A stretch of DNA of 64,000 nucleotides from Liolophura sinensis (Eukaryota; Mollusca; Polyplacophora; Chitonida; Chitonidae), in the NCBI RefSeq assembly GCF_032854445.1, contig NC_088295.1:20449385-20513384 (forward strand). Reading direction: 5' to 3'. Made by a program: the position numbers and the translations under genes. Numbering within the stretch: the stretch's first letter is position 1; every line of letters starts with the position of its first letter. Below the pieces are notes generated by a model. It was not told the origin of the DNA. It saw nothing but the letters and a program-made list of their open reading frames with translations, and ran no database searches. Below are positions 1 through 12,962 of the stretch, in pieces.

Positions 1-217
1 GTTAAAGTATCTCAGGAAACACGAATTGGATTAAAACACATACAGACAGTAGAAGGTGTTTCCAAAGAAATATGTTTGACTGCTTCATCTGCACCTATAA
101 TGCTGTATATAGAACTAGTCCCAGAGTCGTCAGTGGTCTTCAAAGGTGTACCCAGGGTGGTTATAGACTATGATATAGAGAGACTACAGTCAAAACTGTA
201 TTTTGATCCATTAGAAG
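1..217 (+). CDS. METRNL: Meteorin/meteorin-like protein, internal exon (5' truncated by window)
   Basis: This is an open coding block in frame 1 from the first base, ending at a strong splice donor (gaag|gtaagt). It gives 72 codons plus one leftover base. That base joins the two bases that start the exon at 9071 to make a GAT (Asp) codon directly before the CRPC motif, so phase supports one gene. Residues around EICLTASSAPIMLYIELVPE and RVVIDYDIERL align by eye with the meteorin segment before CRPC: a Cys about ten residues ahead of a hydrophobic-acidic strand (LYIE here, LFVE in vertebrates). Meteorins are secreted signalling proteins with neurotrophic, glial and metabolic roles in vertebrates; the function here is inferred. 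The signal peptide and N-terminal domain must lie upstream. This exon alone is weakly conserved, and its assignment leans on the two downstream exons. Confidence 0.8.
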
Positions 218-3200
218 GTAAGTCGGACTTTACTGTTGATACATGCTGTGTTATTGTTTTGACTTTTTGGGTGCACTCACTGCTGTCTCGCAGGGGGTGG
301 GGGGGGGGGGGGTGGTGAGCTAGTGGGCATGTTGTTGTATCCAGAACTGGTTAATGTGATTGTTACAGGAGTTTTATTTGTGATAATGTTACAGGAGTGT
401 TATATAGCCACTCCCCTCCCTTCGATGTGACACCAGGTACCACAAACTTTAGCACTTGTAATGGTGGGTTAGGGTTTTAAGAATACCTTGGAAATGTGAG
501 GTGACTGTCCGTACTATTGTTCACTGATTATCAAAGGGACCAGTGACACTGCTATAGGTGGGAAGGTTGTATGCCATTGTGTAATAATCCACCAGAGCTT
601 GTCACAGCTTAGCCTCTAGAGAACAATGAGCTTTCCCTCCCAGTGTAAGTAATGAACAGGTAAGAAGGGGCTCTGTCATAATCTGGACATTGAGGAGTAG
701 CATAGACTTAAGATTTGGTGATAATTACCCTGCTTGAGTGAACCATTACCTCTGACTTAAGCCTCTGTTTGCATACTTTTGTTGGCATTTGGCAAGGCTG
801 TGCAATGACCCCCTACCTGTTCACAGTTTGTGGTTGCTATATACACAGTTAAGCTTGCAAAGTGGTGTGATGATCTTCCTCCACTGGAACCTAAAAACTT
901 TGTCTTCAAATTGTGCCCCTCCCTATGCTGGGATTTCCAGACATCAGCATGAAGAGATATCTTTCTCATGCATGTTTTGTGTTTGACCAACTATTATTGA
1001 TAGTTAACATGATGGATAATTTGGTTAATTATTCAAGTGATGATGTGAACACAAAGAATATGTCAAATAAATACCATCTGAAGTACCAATTTATAATCTT
1101 AGATATGCGTGGAATTTTTCTGTGTGATAAAAAAAGTATAAAGTATTGTAGGAAGATGGCATTAGTTTTAGCACATTCTTTTTTAAAATTTTGTTAAAGA
1201 GGTATATGAAAAGTATAGCCCCTTGGCAAACTTTCACAAGAATTTAGAAAAGCAGGTAGCAATAATTAGCTGTGATAAACTCCACATGTACAAAGTAAAG
1301 TTGTTAGTTTACAGTTGATATAGGCACAAGATTCATGTTTGGCCTCAGTACTTCCAGTCCACAGGTATGGGTAAGAAACAGTTATGTAACAAGATGAGTG
1401 CCTTTTACCAAGCTTACTCTTTAGTATCAAAGCAAATGACGGTTTTCATGTCTTTGTGTGAGGACATTGTATCCTGTCTATTATACTATAAGTCATCATC
1501 TGGACAGGATCTGTGGCAGTGTATCTGTATTTACCTCGTCTTGTAGTTCCAACTCATTGCCTATAGCCACAGGTGTACACACTTATCCTTTAGTTACTAA
1601 ACCCCTCAGTCTCTAACTGATGTTTTCTTAATGCTCCATCCTGCTTTAATGTTGCCATAGGCTCATAATGTATCCTGGTTTTATAGCATTGTATCAGTTA
1701 GGGACCTTTAATTGTATTACAGACATCCTGTGTAAGTAAGAGCTTAGGATTTTAGGCTGTCCCCTAAAGGGCTCCTAATAATGCCTAATGGTTTGAAATT
1801 GCCTTTTCTAAACACTGCATGGATGGGGTTGTCCACTAAGTTGTACAGATGTATTGTTAAGGATTCTTTAGGCTAGGAACTGAAGCTTTTTGTGTACATT
1901 GTAGTTTGTAAACTTTCAGAAAAGATCCAGCATATTGTTAAGCGTTATCTGCACCGCACTGTAAGAACTTAGGATAGGAATTAAAATTACAGAATGTGAA
2001 TCTCTAAAGCAATGAAAATCTTGGCTGTGCTGATGTGCTATGCAGTCTCTCAGAGTTGTGAATTTTCCGATATGCTACCAGTAAATCTTACACAAATTGA
2101 GAAGCTGGCACTTTAAAGACTTAAACTCAGAGTTGTGCTGTCAGGTGAAATGAATCTGTTTCTAGTCTGGCGTTGTTCAGTGTTTCTACCTATATATGGT
2201 AGATGTGAGGTTCTCATGGCGGCAGCGTGGAATTTTTTGTTAATTCCACTTGCTGTTTGTAAAGGCTTTTGTGCTGGAGTCAGCGGGAGATGACCTGCTC
2301 ACAAAAACTGAAATTCCATCTATTGACGTGAGCTGACATTAGCGTGGAACTAGCAAGGATCTGATGCATGTACCCTCATCTATCTTCAGGTCGGTGATCT
2401 GTTATATTCACTGCAAGTTAACAAGAACTCCATAAAGTTGTATGCCCTACCCATATATCTCTCAAGGTTAGGATGGTGTATGAACTTAGTTATGTGTTAT
2501 GCACTTCAGTTCCCAAAAGTGTGCAAATGTTCACTCCAGTCTTGTATTATGGGTAACTGGCACCTCATACCGTGATTTAAATGTCAGTTTTCTAAGGATC
2601 ATAGTAAATGCTTTATCATGCGGTAACTTTCAGCAATTATGTCAAAGTTATTAGAAATATTATGGTACTGGTATGACACCTTCCACACCGGTCCATGGTA
2701 AGGGTGGTCTGTGGCAGGGCACCCCACCACCAAACCTATCTCTATAAAATCTTAGAGCAATTAAAATATGAACATATGATTACTTGAGGAGGGAAATTCT
2801 TAATGACTAGCATACATGTACACATAGATGTCACTTTTTGAAAGTGCACCCTTTTGTGGCATGTCATAATTTTTGTGGGTCTGAAATTGATGTTTTTAAT
2901 TATTTCTGCCAATTTGCTGCCGTGGGCCTGCCACAGAGGTAGTGTAAGAGTATGTGTGGCATACTGACGGCAATCCTGTGAAATAAGACAGCATATTAAT
3001 GTACGAGAACAGAGAAAAAACAAAACATTTGATGAATCTGATGTTTGACCTGTGTGGTGAAGGTCTGTAGGGTAGGAAATGTCAGAGTGTTTGCCCAGCG
3101 CAGATCTCCCCATGTTTTCATATGGCTAACACTTGAGCCTATGTCAATAATAACCACCATAAAGCCATCTGCATACATTTACTCTAAATTGACACTGATT

Positions 3201-6200
3201 TGGTATTTGATACCACAGTGAATAAGTCTTTAAGCAATTACCACAAATTATATGTTTTTGCTGCAGTAACTATATTCCTGCATTAACTTTATTATTTTGA
3301 TAGCTGATATTTCAGTCTTAACAAGCTTCTATTTAAGCCTAGCATATTGTGTGTGGTTAAAGGGGGCAATTTTTTTCTGTTGGTTTAGTGTATCTAATGC
3401 ATCAGAGTGCTGTGGCCAGATCTTCAGATACCAGCCTGTTTTATACTAGACAAGGGGAAGGGTTAGTGGAACAAGGGGTTAAGTGAGAGGATTTAATGCC
3501 ACTGTAACTAGAACAAGTCTTTCCAAACCGTAGGACTGTGATTATCCTAGGTGGTGATGCCACTCTACAACATGTCCAGGTAAAGCTGTCCTTGTTGCTT
3601 TAGAATAGTGGCTGTTTTGTAACACCAAGTTGACCAGGTGTGTTACAGAGACTGGGAGGAGATCATGTCAAACCCTAGGGAGATGTGTGTGCTTAATGGC
3701 ATGCAGAAGGGTTGCCTGGGGCCATAAAGGTAAATGGCTGTGGTCCGTAGGTACTTCTTTCTCCAAGAGAACCTAAACTGACCACCAGACAGACAACAGT
3801 CACATAACTGATCACTGTGAATAGAAATAGATGTTGTATACATTCAAATGAGATTCACTCACTGTATAGCTAAGTCTAAACTAAGCTATTATGACTTTCC
3901 TAAAGCAATGCCATAGTTAATTTTCAGACCAACAATGCAAACACTCTTTACAGTGGCATATTGTAAGTGAAATTAAAAACAATTTTGCTTACAACAGTTT
4001 TTAACATTTGTTGGGATATATACCAAGAAGGCTTAATAATTCATAATGCATTGTAAAGTTTAAGAAATACACATTTTTCATGAAACTCTCTAAGCAAGAT
4101 TTCTTCATATTCCTTGTCCTTGTTTATTATACTCTATTATTACCTGGCCTTTATTAACTCTGTACCGTCAACTATTTAAATATCCCATATATACATTTTT
4201 ATTAAAGGCGAATGTGTGGCAAAACTTGTTTGTTCATTTATGAAACTGTGAACAGTTATGTTTTTGTATGTTCCCCTGTGTGATTTGTGTGTGTTGTGTT
4301 AGTTAGGGCAAGTCTCCCAAACAAGAAGTGTACAGGGTGGGAAAATGGGTAGAGGCAAAAGGGCACATAGCTGGGTGTAATTACCTCTGTGTTACTACAT
4401 GTGCAGTGGAAGGAGGCTCTGGAGGTGGGGCTTATGAATTATGGGAAACCACAGATTGTGATGTAGAGTGCAGAGAGTGTGGTACTCATTGTATGTGTAG
4501 TACTGTGAGAGACCTGTGGGAATGGGAGCGCAGTGTTAGCCCTATGGGGATTGCAGTGTTTACAAGGGTTTAAACTTCAGATTTAATGAATTTATCAATT
4601 TGCAGAATTCATTTAACAAAGTCTAGTTTCATTGCACAAATGCATTTATAATAATGACATTGCAACTTATAATTTTTGAAGTGTGTCTAATACTTTCTCC
4701 CTGACTAAAAGATCAGTAATAGGCTTATCCTACCAGAAAGGACTTCTGTTTTAGCATGTGTCCCATCCCATGCATGTCTCTGAATTTCTCAAGGGGCTAT
4801 TCTGAGAGCTTGAAATCAACCTGTTGAAAATATTGACTGTATTATTATTGTTGTCTGTTGAATGTTTATGAATGGTGCAGTTACCAGGGACGCCCCATTG
4901 GGCACTGGTGGAAAGGCCAAGCTGGGATGTCTTAGGGACCTGCACTGATGGTCAGTGGTTGTTATTGAGCAGTTAGAAGGAAAACAGGCCTAAGATGAGC
5001 AGCTGTTTTCTCTGTTGAAGATAAATACCAATGGATAAACAAATCTAGAGGGGTTGCAGTATTTTGGTGTGAGATAACTGTGCCCTGTTGGCTGGGGTAG
5101 AACCAGAGATCACCCTTCCATCACAGCTCCCTTCTCTATTAACAGTTCTTCACCTCGGCACAATCTCTGTCATCTCAAGTTTCTATTCAACCTCACTTCT
5201 GCCTAGGGCAACAAAAGGTCGGACAAATTTTGTTTTTCTTAGCAAATTGAGCAACCCAAATTCAGCAACTCTGGTTGAAAATTTATGCAGCCTCTCAAGC
5301 CACAGCCTTGTTAGTGTGAAATTTAGGAGTCTGGTAGGGTTGAATTTCATTTCGATAAAAAGATTTGCTACTGTGTTTGTTTTTAATTTCTGGTAGCCCA
5401 CTACGAAGCTGATAAACCAGTGCCTGTGAGGTGTTGTACCATGGAATTTCTCCATGCACCACATTTCACACATCTCTGTAAAGATATTTCTTGTACTAGT
5501 GTGAAGTTGTAGCCCCTTTTTTAGGGTGTATTTTCATGCTAATGGCAAAGCCTTTCTCTGGCTTATCCTAATGGGGTAACCGTCCTCCCCTTCCATTGTT
5601 TGACCTTTGACCATGTCTGACTAGTCACAGCAGAGCCAGCTTGGCCATAGAAATGCCCAGGGACTAAAGCCTCCACAGGTTGATCAGTGCAGACAGAAGG
5701 AAGGGGTCATTTGCTTGTAAATTTACTGTAATTTGCTAACCCACTCTGAGAACGACTTAACTGCCCATGTGTTTTAATTAGCAGAAATCAGTTATGCATA
5801 TATAATCATTAGAGCATATAATCTTTAGACACTTTCATCAAAATCCGAACTTTTATCAGTTACTGTAATCTCTTATGAATAAGCAGTGAAATGCCATTGA
5901 ATTCATTTACACTGAACTTGTGAACTAGTTTGAATAATCCTGTCAGTTGAAGAGCTACATGTATAAATCTTGAAGCTAAGAAGCGTCACATACTTTCTAT
6001 TCTACCAGTGTGTAAGAGCTTGTCACCCCACTGGGTTTTGTTCAGTCTTGCTGGGGACTGGCTACATGGGCTGGTCTGGCCTGGGCATAAAGGCACCCAG
6101 ATAAAATCAGCTCGGATTCTGATTAAAAGTGTATAGTAGTTTGTGTTGGGCTATGAACAGAGAGGTCAGGGGCTCATCCTGCTATCTGTGCACTGAACAA

Positions 6201-9070
6201 TAGCTGGCCTATACGGTGATGCTCACAGTAAACATGTCTGTACATGTACAAACTCCGGACTTGCTGGCTACCTCACTTGTTTGTAGAACTACTCTACCCA
6301 CAGTCTACACACTTATGTCAACTCTGTTTCACTTAGCTATGATTTGTATAGGTTTTAGAAAAGAAATTTTTAATAGAAGAGTTTAGCAGAAAGTTTAATA
6401 TTAGCTGAACTTGCCCAGACATGCCTTGAAAACCTGTATGACCACTTGTTGATGTGTACAGACTGAGGGTGTATTAAGCAGAAAGCTGCCCGAGAGCAGA
6501 CTGTGTTAATAACTATAGCGTATGTAGTAAGCTAATGTACATTTGTGTAGATATACATAGGTTATACATACATACATAGATCCATACATATACATGTGTC
6601 AGCATTTTCTGGTTTCTGAAAGCCTTGATTTACCTAATTAATCAGCTCAAGGCTAAGTGTGCTGGTGACAAAAGAAGCAAATCATTTTCCTTTTAGCAAA
6701 TGTCAGAGGTTTTCTATAATAGAAACTGGATCAGCTGGTCAGTAGATGGAAAAAAATGTTCGTGATAATGTATAAGTAAGTTCATAATAGTGAAGAGAGC
6801 AGGTGTTTGTGAAGGCAAACTTCGATGATTACTGGGCTGAATTGACAGTCCATTAATAGTTTGTTGTGTAAAAACAGGGCAGTGTGGATGTAGGTGACAT
6901 TATGGCACGCGTGTGGTGACAAGCTTCCCGTGGCAGTGATCACTGTGCTGTCCAGCTACTCTTGAGGGAGATTTGCTACAGTTTGAGGTGTCACATACTC
7001 TGGCACGTAGGCACACAGTTAGCTTTTCACATAAACCAGTTTAGTATAAACCTTAAGACTGTAGCAGTAAATAAATTTTTGATGTGGAGATAGTGTCAGC
7101 CATAAGCACTGACTTTATAGGCCAAGTATATTTTTGGCCAACTAAAGTTTTAGTGACATTTGCATACAGCTGAGAAGCTTGAAGTAGAAACTTCCACCTT
7201 CAAGTGATGACAACTTGGTAAACAGTTAGAGATCTCTTGTCAAATCTGGGTCAAGTTTCTGGGAAGAATTTGTTATTGAAGAATAATTATTATATCCTAA
7301 AGGACAGAGTGCACATGTAGCATGGGAGGCATGCATGTGAAATGGGGTTGTGTTGGCGACATTTATGGCTGCTGGGAATGGGTTGTGCTCAATGACAGAT
7401 TACAGAAGGCAGATGGGCAAGTTATTATTCAAACCATTGTACTGACTGACATTCAAAAACATTTTCCAAAACTGTAAACTTTCTTGCATCAAAATAATTA
7501 GTGACACCCTCGGAACAAAAGTTAAATAAATGGGAAAACTGGCAAGGCATTATTCTTGTTGCTAACTGGTGTGAATAACACTTCATGATATATTTAATGC
7601 TGTACATGCTTGGCGCACAACTTGAATCTCTGCTCTGGTGTTAGCATGTAAGCTCCTTGGCTCGTCATCATCTCAATCTTGACAGTTTTACCAGATAATA
7701 GTGTAGGCAATTCTCAGCTCAGATTGGGGAGGGTAATTTTTGTCAGTGTGTGGGGGAATAAGTCCGGGTTCTTCTGCTCTGACATCTGCTCATCATACTT
7801 TTGGGATGAGCCCAGATGAGCTGAGGGATAAATAAACAGAACTCTGGTAAACAGTGTTAATTGAGCTGGCTTGATGTGAACATGGGGTGAAGCCTCTCAG
7901 GACGCTTTGATTGACCTGTTGACACCTGATATGATGGTCAGTTAGACTCTGCTGGACAGTCTTCTGCACCTGGGCACTGTTTGTGTGGTTTAGGAAAAGT
8001 CTCTAATCCATCAGCTAATCAGGGTCTGGAATTGGGCAGTTTTCCTGTGAGAACATTTTGCTGGATATGTATATCTGTCAGGTGTTCAGGGTGCAGGCAC
8101 ACATGGTACTGATGACTGATGTAATAATGATGGTAAGGACTGGATAAGGTGTTTTTAGTTGAGCCCTGATTGACTGGAACTGGTGATGAGAAACTTCATG
8201 CTGCATGAGAAAATGACGGAAAGAAATAGCCAAAGAAAGGAACAAAACCAGTAGCACATAGACTAAAATGCCAACGGTTTGTCAAATGGCATGGCCTAGG
8301 TCAGTAATGATGTGTTTTAGCTTGTGGTGCACATTAAACCCCTAGGGGTGGCCCTTTTCTTGCCCAGCTTGATCCTTACAAGCTCATGTTCATTCCCCTC
8401 TAGATAATGACAGCTTCAGACACTGGGGCAGAAATGGGGTGAAAATCACAGGGGATAAAAGGCTTGGAGAGTTTCTCCTATGGAGAAAGGCAGCCAAAAG
8501 GTTTTGAGTTCCCCTTAAATGTAGTAAGCAGACCAGGCTACTCAAGGACTTACTCTCCACAGTTGCTGTGTCAATCACATGCTTCACACACCATAGATCA
8601 CTGCAGGGAATGACCTAGGCAGTCCATGGGAACATCCAAACCCATCATCTGAAAATCACAGGCCTACAAAATTGATGTAGTTGTAGTTGTACTAATTTTT
8701 CTTCTTTTATTGTTATTTATAACATATATGTCCAAAAGTAGTAATCTGAGAGAAAAGGCTCTGTCACTTTTTAGAAGTATGCTTCTAAAAACCTTCTCGA
8801 GTTTTGTTGATTGTAGCAGTTATGTGTTAACCTTGGCTGCCAGCAGTAAACATGTTTATAATATGACTGTATTGTTAGCATCAAGTGTTACAGTAGCTGG
8901 TGTATTGTTTTCCTTTATGCTGTTAACACCCTAAATACCCTCAAACTGCTCTGGGGTCAGTCAAACTTCAGTTCTGTTTCTGTTTACTTCAGGTCATTAG
9001 TCCATCAACTTCTGCTCCTCTGGCCTTTCCTTCCACACTATCTAAACACCTGTTTTCTTCTCTGTTCCAG
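218..9070 (+). other. Intron of the meteorin-like gene (8.85 kb)
   Basis: The intron runs from GTAAGT at 218 to the pyrimidine-rich acceptor ttctctgttccag ending at 9070. I see no further exon with family similarity inside it, and phase continuity across it needs none. Composition is AT-moderate with very few CpG dinucleotides and abundant TG/CA. A poly-G tract lies just inside the donor. Short open frames, such as 4328-4573, have no recognisable domain. No full-length mobile element was recognised. Confidence 0.75.
293..316 (+). repeat. Poly-G tract near the 5' end of intron
   Basis: A run of five G, one T, fourteen G, one T and two G begins 75 bases after the splice donor. It could form a G-quadruplex in DNA or pre-mRNA; no function is shown. 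Confidence 0.85.
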
Positions 9071-9127
9071 ATTGCAGACCCTGTGATGAAGAAGAGTTAC
9101 TTAGAGCATATTGTTCCAGTGATTATG
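9071..9127 (+). CDS. METRNL: Meteorin/meteorin-like protein, CRPC microexon (57 nt)
   Basis: This 57-base exon has an acceptor (ctctgttccag) and a donor (gattatg|gtgagt). Read with two bases completing a codon and one left over, it encodes CRPCDEEELLRAYCSSDY. That matches the signature meteorin segment with CRPC followed by a Glu/Leu-rich stretch and a Cys-x-Ser-Asp-aromatic motif. The leftover G joins TG of the next exon to give Val, producing SDYVVEG, as expected where the C-terminal NTR-like domain begins. Another frame is also open (IADPVMKKSYLEHIVPVIM) and vaguely recalls a HEAT-repeat protein. It is rejected because it does not fit the phase or family of the next exon. Three cysteines here probably form disulfides in the secreted protein. 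Confidence 0.9.
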
Positions 9128-10162
9128 GTGAGTGCAAAGGCTTTATAATGTTTTCTTTTCCTGAATTAAAAACTTGCTAGAAATATTAAGGACGCAAGTA
9201 GCAAGGAGCATTTTAATGCACCTTTGTTGATTCTTGATGTACAGTAGATCTACACCATATTTATTTTTTGGCACCACCAGTGCTTAAATGCAGCTGATGA
9301 GGACCTTGTTGGAAGTAGGCGAAGACTTCATTTGGTTTTCTGTCCTGCTTCTGTCCTTAATTTAAGGGCTGTGTAACTGAGGGGAAATGTGAAGTAGTTA
9401 GCTGGGTTGACCACAAAAAGAGCCAAATTAATCCCCAAGAGCCTATTAAGCGCTGGAAACTTCAGATAGCGGGACAGGAAGAATAGCTCTGGAATCACAA
9501 AAAACACCAGCAATTGTCTGCCAGAACTCACTGAAAACTGCTCTGCTCAGCTCAGCTAGCCATCAATTTGTGGTTAGGGTGGACAAAAGCTGGAACCCTT
9601 TTGTCCTCTGACCACTTGAGAGGCAGTAGATCTGTTCAGGCCTTGTCAAGTGGATATAGGGTCAGTCTGAATGGCAAGCTTGATGACAGATTAAAGTATC
9701 CTGGAAGGTCAAAGGCTACAAAAAGCATAACCAGTTAGTCTAACAGGACCTGTGAGATTTGAAGGACTTGACCGCTAACTCACAAAACATGTCCACAATC
9801 CCTGGACAAGGAGTCTACATTTCCATAGTGACTGAATGTCAGTTTACCAGACATGTGTGAAAGACATAAAACCTGTATAGAACCCTGACCCTTTTGGTAG
9901 TCATTGAAGTCTTTCATACAGCATATCAATAGATCTCCTCCCTTCAGAAAGCAGCATGACTCAAATTATGGTTGTACTTGGGTAGACAATACCATAGTCT
10001 TGGGTAAAACTGCACGGTGACTGAATAAGGCTGTGTTGTCTTGTGAACAGAGATCTCTAACTGATAAATTTGGAGCTCATGAGGTATAAGCCTTAAGATT
10101 AGCAAGGCAGCCTAAACCTAAGGCTATGCTAAGATTAATCCATGGTTATTGAACTGAAACAG

Positions 10163-10173
10163 TCTTAAAATAG
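10163..10173 (+). repeat. Target-site duplication, left copy (right copy 10445-10455)
   Basis: The 11-mer TCTTAAAATAG occurs immediately before the SINE head and again immediately after its poly-A tail at 10445-10455, without a mismatch. This fixes both ends of the insertion. Confidence 0.95.
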
Positions 10174-10444
10174 TGGGGCCTCCGTTGCTCAGTCGGTTAG
10201 CGCGCTAGCGCAGCGTAATGACCCAGGAGCCTCTCACCAATGTGGTCACTGTGAGTTCAAGTCCAGCTTATGCTGGCTTCCTCTCCGGCCGTAAGTGGGA
10301 AGGTCTTCCAGCAACCTGCGGATGGTCATGGGTTTCCCCCGGGCTCTGCCCAGTTTCCACCCACCATAATGCTGGCCGCCGTCGTATAAGTGAAATATTC
10401 TTGAGTACGGCGTAAAACACCAATCAAAAAAAAAAAAAAAAAAA
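10174..10444 (+). mobile_element. tRNA-derived SINE, well preserved, 271 bp
   Basis: A tRNA-like head with A box TTGCTCAGTCGG (10185-10196) and B box GTTCAAGTCC (10255-10264) is followed by a conserved central region and a tail ending tacggcgtaaaacaccaatc plus a poly-A run. Perfect 11-bp target-site duplications flank it. The same central/tail sequence recurs in fragments at 17848, 18170, 21081 and 27328, so this copy can serve as the local reference. I associate this tail (cttatacgacggcggccag in reverse orientation) with mollusc SINEs with a shared core (Meta/MESC-type); that family name is from memory. Movement would need a partner LINE supplying reverse transcriptase. The copy keeps many CpG sites inside a CpG-poor gene body, which suggests a recent insertion. 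Confidence 0.95.
10185..10264 (+). promoter_or_regulatory. Internal RNA polymerase III promoter (A and B boxes) of the SINE
   Basis: The A box at 10185-10196 and the B box at 10255-10264 fit tRNA-gene consensus. Their spacing of about 58 bases is longer than in most tRNAs but usual for some SINEs. Both boxes look intact, so this copy could be transcribed by Pol III. Confidence 0.75.
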
Positions 10445-12962
10445 TCTTAAAATAGCAAGATGTTGCAGCAAAATAGGAAGAATTGAATTTACTTTAATTT
10501 GGCCAGTTCACTGATCTGCACTATATGAGTAAATCATAGAATTTCATCTTTCATATATGAAGGAGTTTTGCAGTTTGTTTCCATGTGTTTCCTGTCTGTT
10601 TATAGAGCTAGTAAAGTTGTTGAGTGGCATATTAGGTGTTTGTATAATAGCTGAGCACAAGTGTTAGGCAGATAGGGATTAGAGGTCCTGTTACCTCCCT
10701 AGCATGGATGTAGAGCGAGTACAAAGTGGAGAAGGAGCGGGAACTATTTCCCACACTGTAACCCTAAGCAACCCAGACTCATTATAGCCCTCCTGTCTCT
10801 CTGATGTATCAACTCAACACATGGAGCAAAATTTAATTGAATCTGTCTTCAGGCATAAAAGTATACAGTTACTAGTGGGGTCATGGATGGCTAGTTCAAC
10901 AGCAAGTGAACAAGAATTGCCCCTTGTTTACCCGTAAACAGTTCATATTAATCTTAGCTTCACACCACCGAGAACCATCATTGGCTATGTTTCTCAAGCT
11001 AATATTTTAGTGGGGAATAAAAAATTCTTTCGAAGGAACAAAGGAAGGTGTTATTTAAATGCTTTTTGTCGCCTTAGAGTTAGCTGGAATTAAGTGCTTC
11101 CCTGTTTTAACAAACAATTTTTTGTGTAATTGTAAACTTAAATTTTACAAACAGCTATGAATTATTATACATTTATTTTTGCAAGTCTTTAGTTTAATAA
11201 TAAATATATCAACAGTAGTTCTTTTCTCTTTTTTTGTGTCCAGCCCAGAAACATTCAAACTGTGTTTTTTTTTCTGACTTTTTTGAAAGCATTTCCTATG
11301 TGAATGATGTGAGCGCTTTAAAGAATTTAAAGTAAGTAAATAAGCCAAAGGGAAGCCATCTTGAACACTGGTTAAAGTCGCTGTTAATTTTTACTGACAT
11401 TCTTTCCAATTGGTTTAATGTCGTTTTAGTGATGCATTGACAAATAAACCTTTGATATTGCTGGGACGTCTTTCCTGTATGACTGTGCTTTGAGTCAGTA
11501 TTTGGGCTATATTAGTAGATGTCTGCAGATGCACTAGTTACATACTATGGTTAAGGGTGGACTCTTTCATCTGGGTCTCACTTATCATCACTACCATTGG
11601 ATGATACACACAGCCTAGCTACCAGTTCCCACAACTCCCAAAGCTGTGTGTATTTAAAAAGTGGGGTGTCAATTTATCACAGCTCACAAGTTCACTGGAC
11701 CAAAACATAGAAATGACACTAGGGACTTACAGATGCAGCTTTGATACCAAACTGGGAACTAAACTTTGTCTAATGGAGAAAGTGCCCTTTGCACCCCCAA
11801 AGCTTTTTCTCAGTAACAATTCTTGGGGAAAGCTATGCTTTTTTAGCAAAGATCCAGGAGGGCATTTAAGTGTATTTGGCTGATTCTCCCCACTGCACTG
11901 CCTGGAAAACTCACCAGGTCTAATAGCTGCCTTTAAACTGTAGTTATCAACATTTCTAGGACGTGTAAACATTTGTAAATAATCCAGGAGTAATAATACG
12001 CAAAGCAGACAGAGAAAGTAATTAGAAGATCAGATGGTCATGGATTAGTTTTATTATAAATGCATATATTAAATTTCGGATTTGCTTTGGGGTAGTCAAG
12101 TCTGCTGTAAGGGTTGAGCTGTGGGAATGTCTTCTTGCCTATAAGGCTCTTGTTAAATGTAATCTCTCCGTGGGTCTTGCCCAGAGCCCTCCAGATGGCA
12201 AACAATTTGCCCTTTATTTGTCTGTGCCTCCCCAACTGCCCTTTCACTCCTAATGGGCAAATTTCACATCAAGGATTTTGCAATAAACAATTGATTTATT
12301 TACCACCCATGTAATGAAAAACAGTGCTCTGGGAAAAACTGGCAGAATTGAAGCTGTTCAAAAAAATACAAATAACAAACAAAAAAGTTAAACATATTCT
12401 TAATCAAGAACATCTAAGCTATAAATCTATATATGTCAACTCTGAACCATTTATTTTTTCTCATGTCAGCCAGTGTTTTCAAACAGTTTTTTTTCTTCAA
12501 AAAGGAAATCCATGTAAAGATTGTTAATTGTCATCATTGTTTGATAGCCTCTGAAACCAGTCTTACTGGGGAGACATGGCTGTCATGTACAATGACTCAG
12601 CTTGTCCACCCTTAACCTCTAGCACCTCTAGCCTTTTAATTTAGCTAAGTGCTTTACAGCTATGGAATCTAGATATGTTGGAAGTGATGTACAGCCTGAC
12701 TAGGAGGCAGACATGCATTATACTTGGATCACACATGATTGAAGACATGCATGGACGTTGACACCCCAAAGACATGTGAATCAGCAGGGCAAATTCGTTT
12801 TGCGTACATGTCATGAAAGTTGTAAATGCTTGGTGTCCTGGAAACAAAAGACAGAGTGAGACTATTGAATCATTATCGGATAGGGGTATAGTTACATAGT
12901 TATGCGCTAGTGAAGAGTTATGTGGTGTACATTTGTTAACCTCTTGTCGTATATGATTTCAG

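Larger units (their letters stand above)
9128..12962 (+). other. Intron of the meteorin-like gene (3.8 kb) carrying a SINE
   Basis: The intron runs from GTGAGT at 9128 to tatatgatttcag ending at 12962. It is CpG-poor except for the SINE at 10174-10444. Nothing else in it looks coding; the short open frames are unremarkable and match no family I know. Confidence 0.8.

Noticed and set aside
4328-4573. Cysteine-rich 81-codon open frame in intron 1
   Set aside because: It has no family match, lies in the CpG-poor intron and is not needed for phase continuity of the meteorin-like gene.
9071-9127. Alternative frame of the microexon, IADPVMKKSYLEHIVPVIM, recalling a HEAT-repeat condensin subunit
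   Set aside because: It gives phase 0 at both ends and does not join to the downstream exon. The CRPC frame fits the phase and family of both neighbours.
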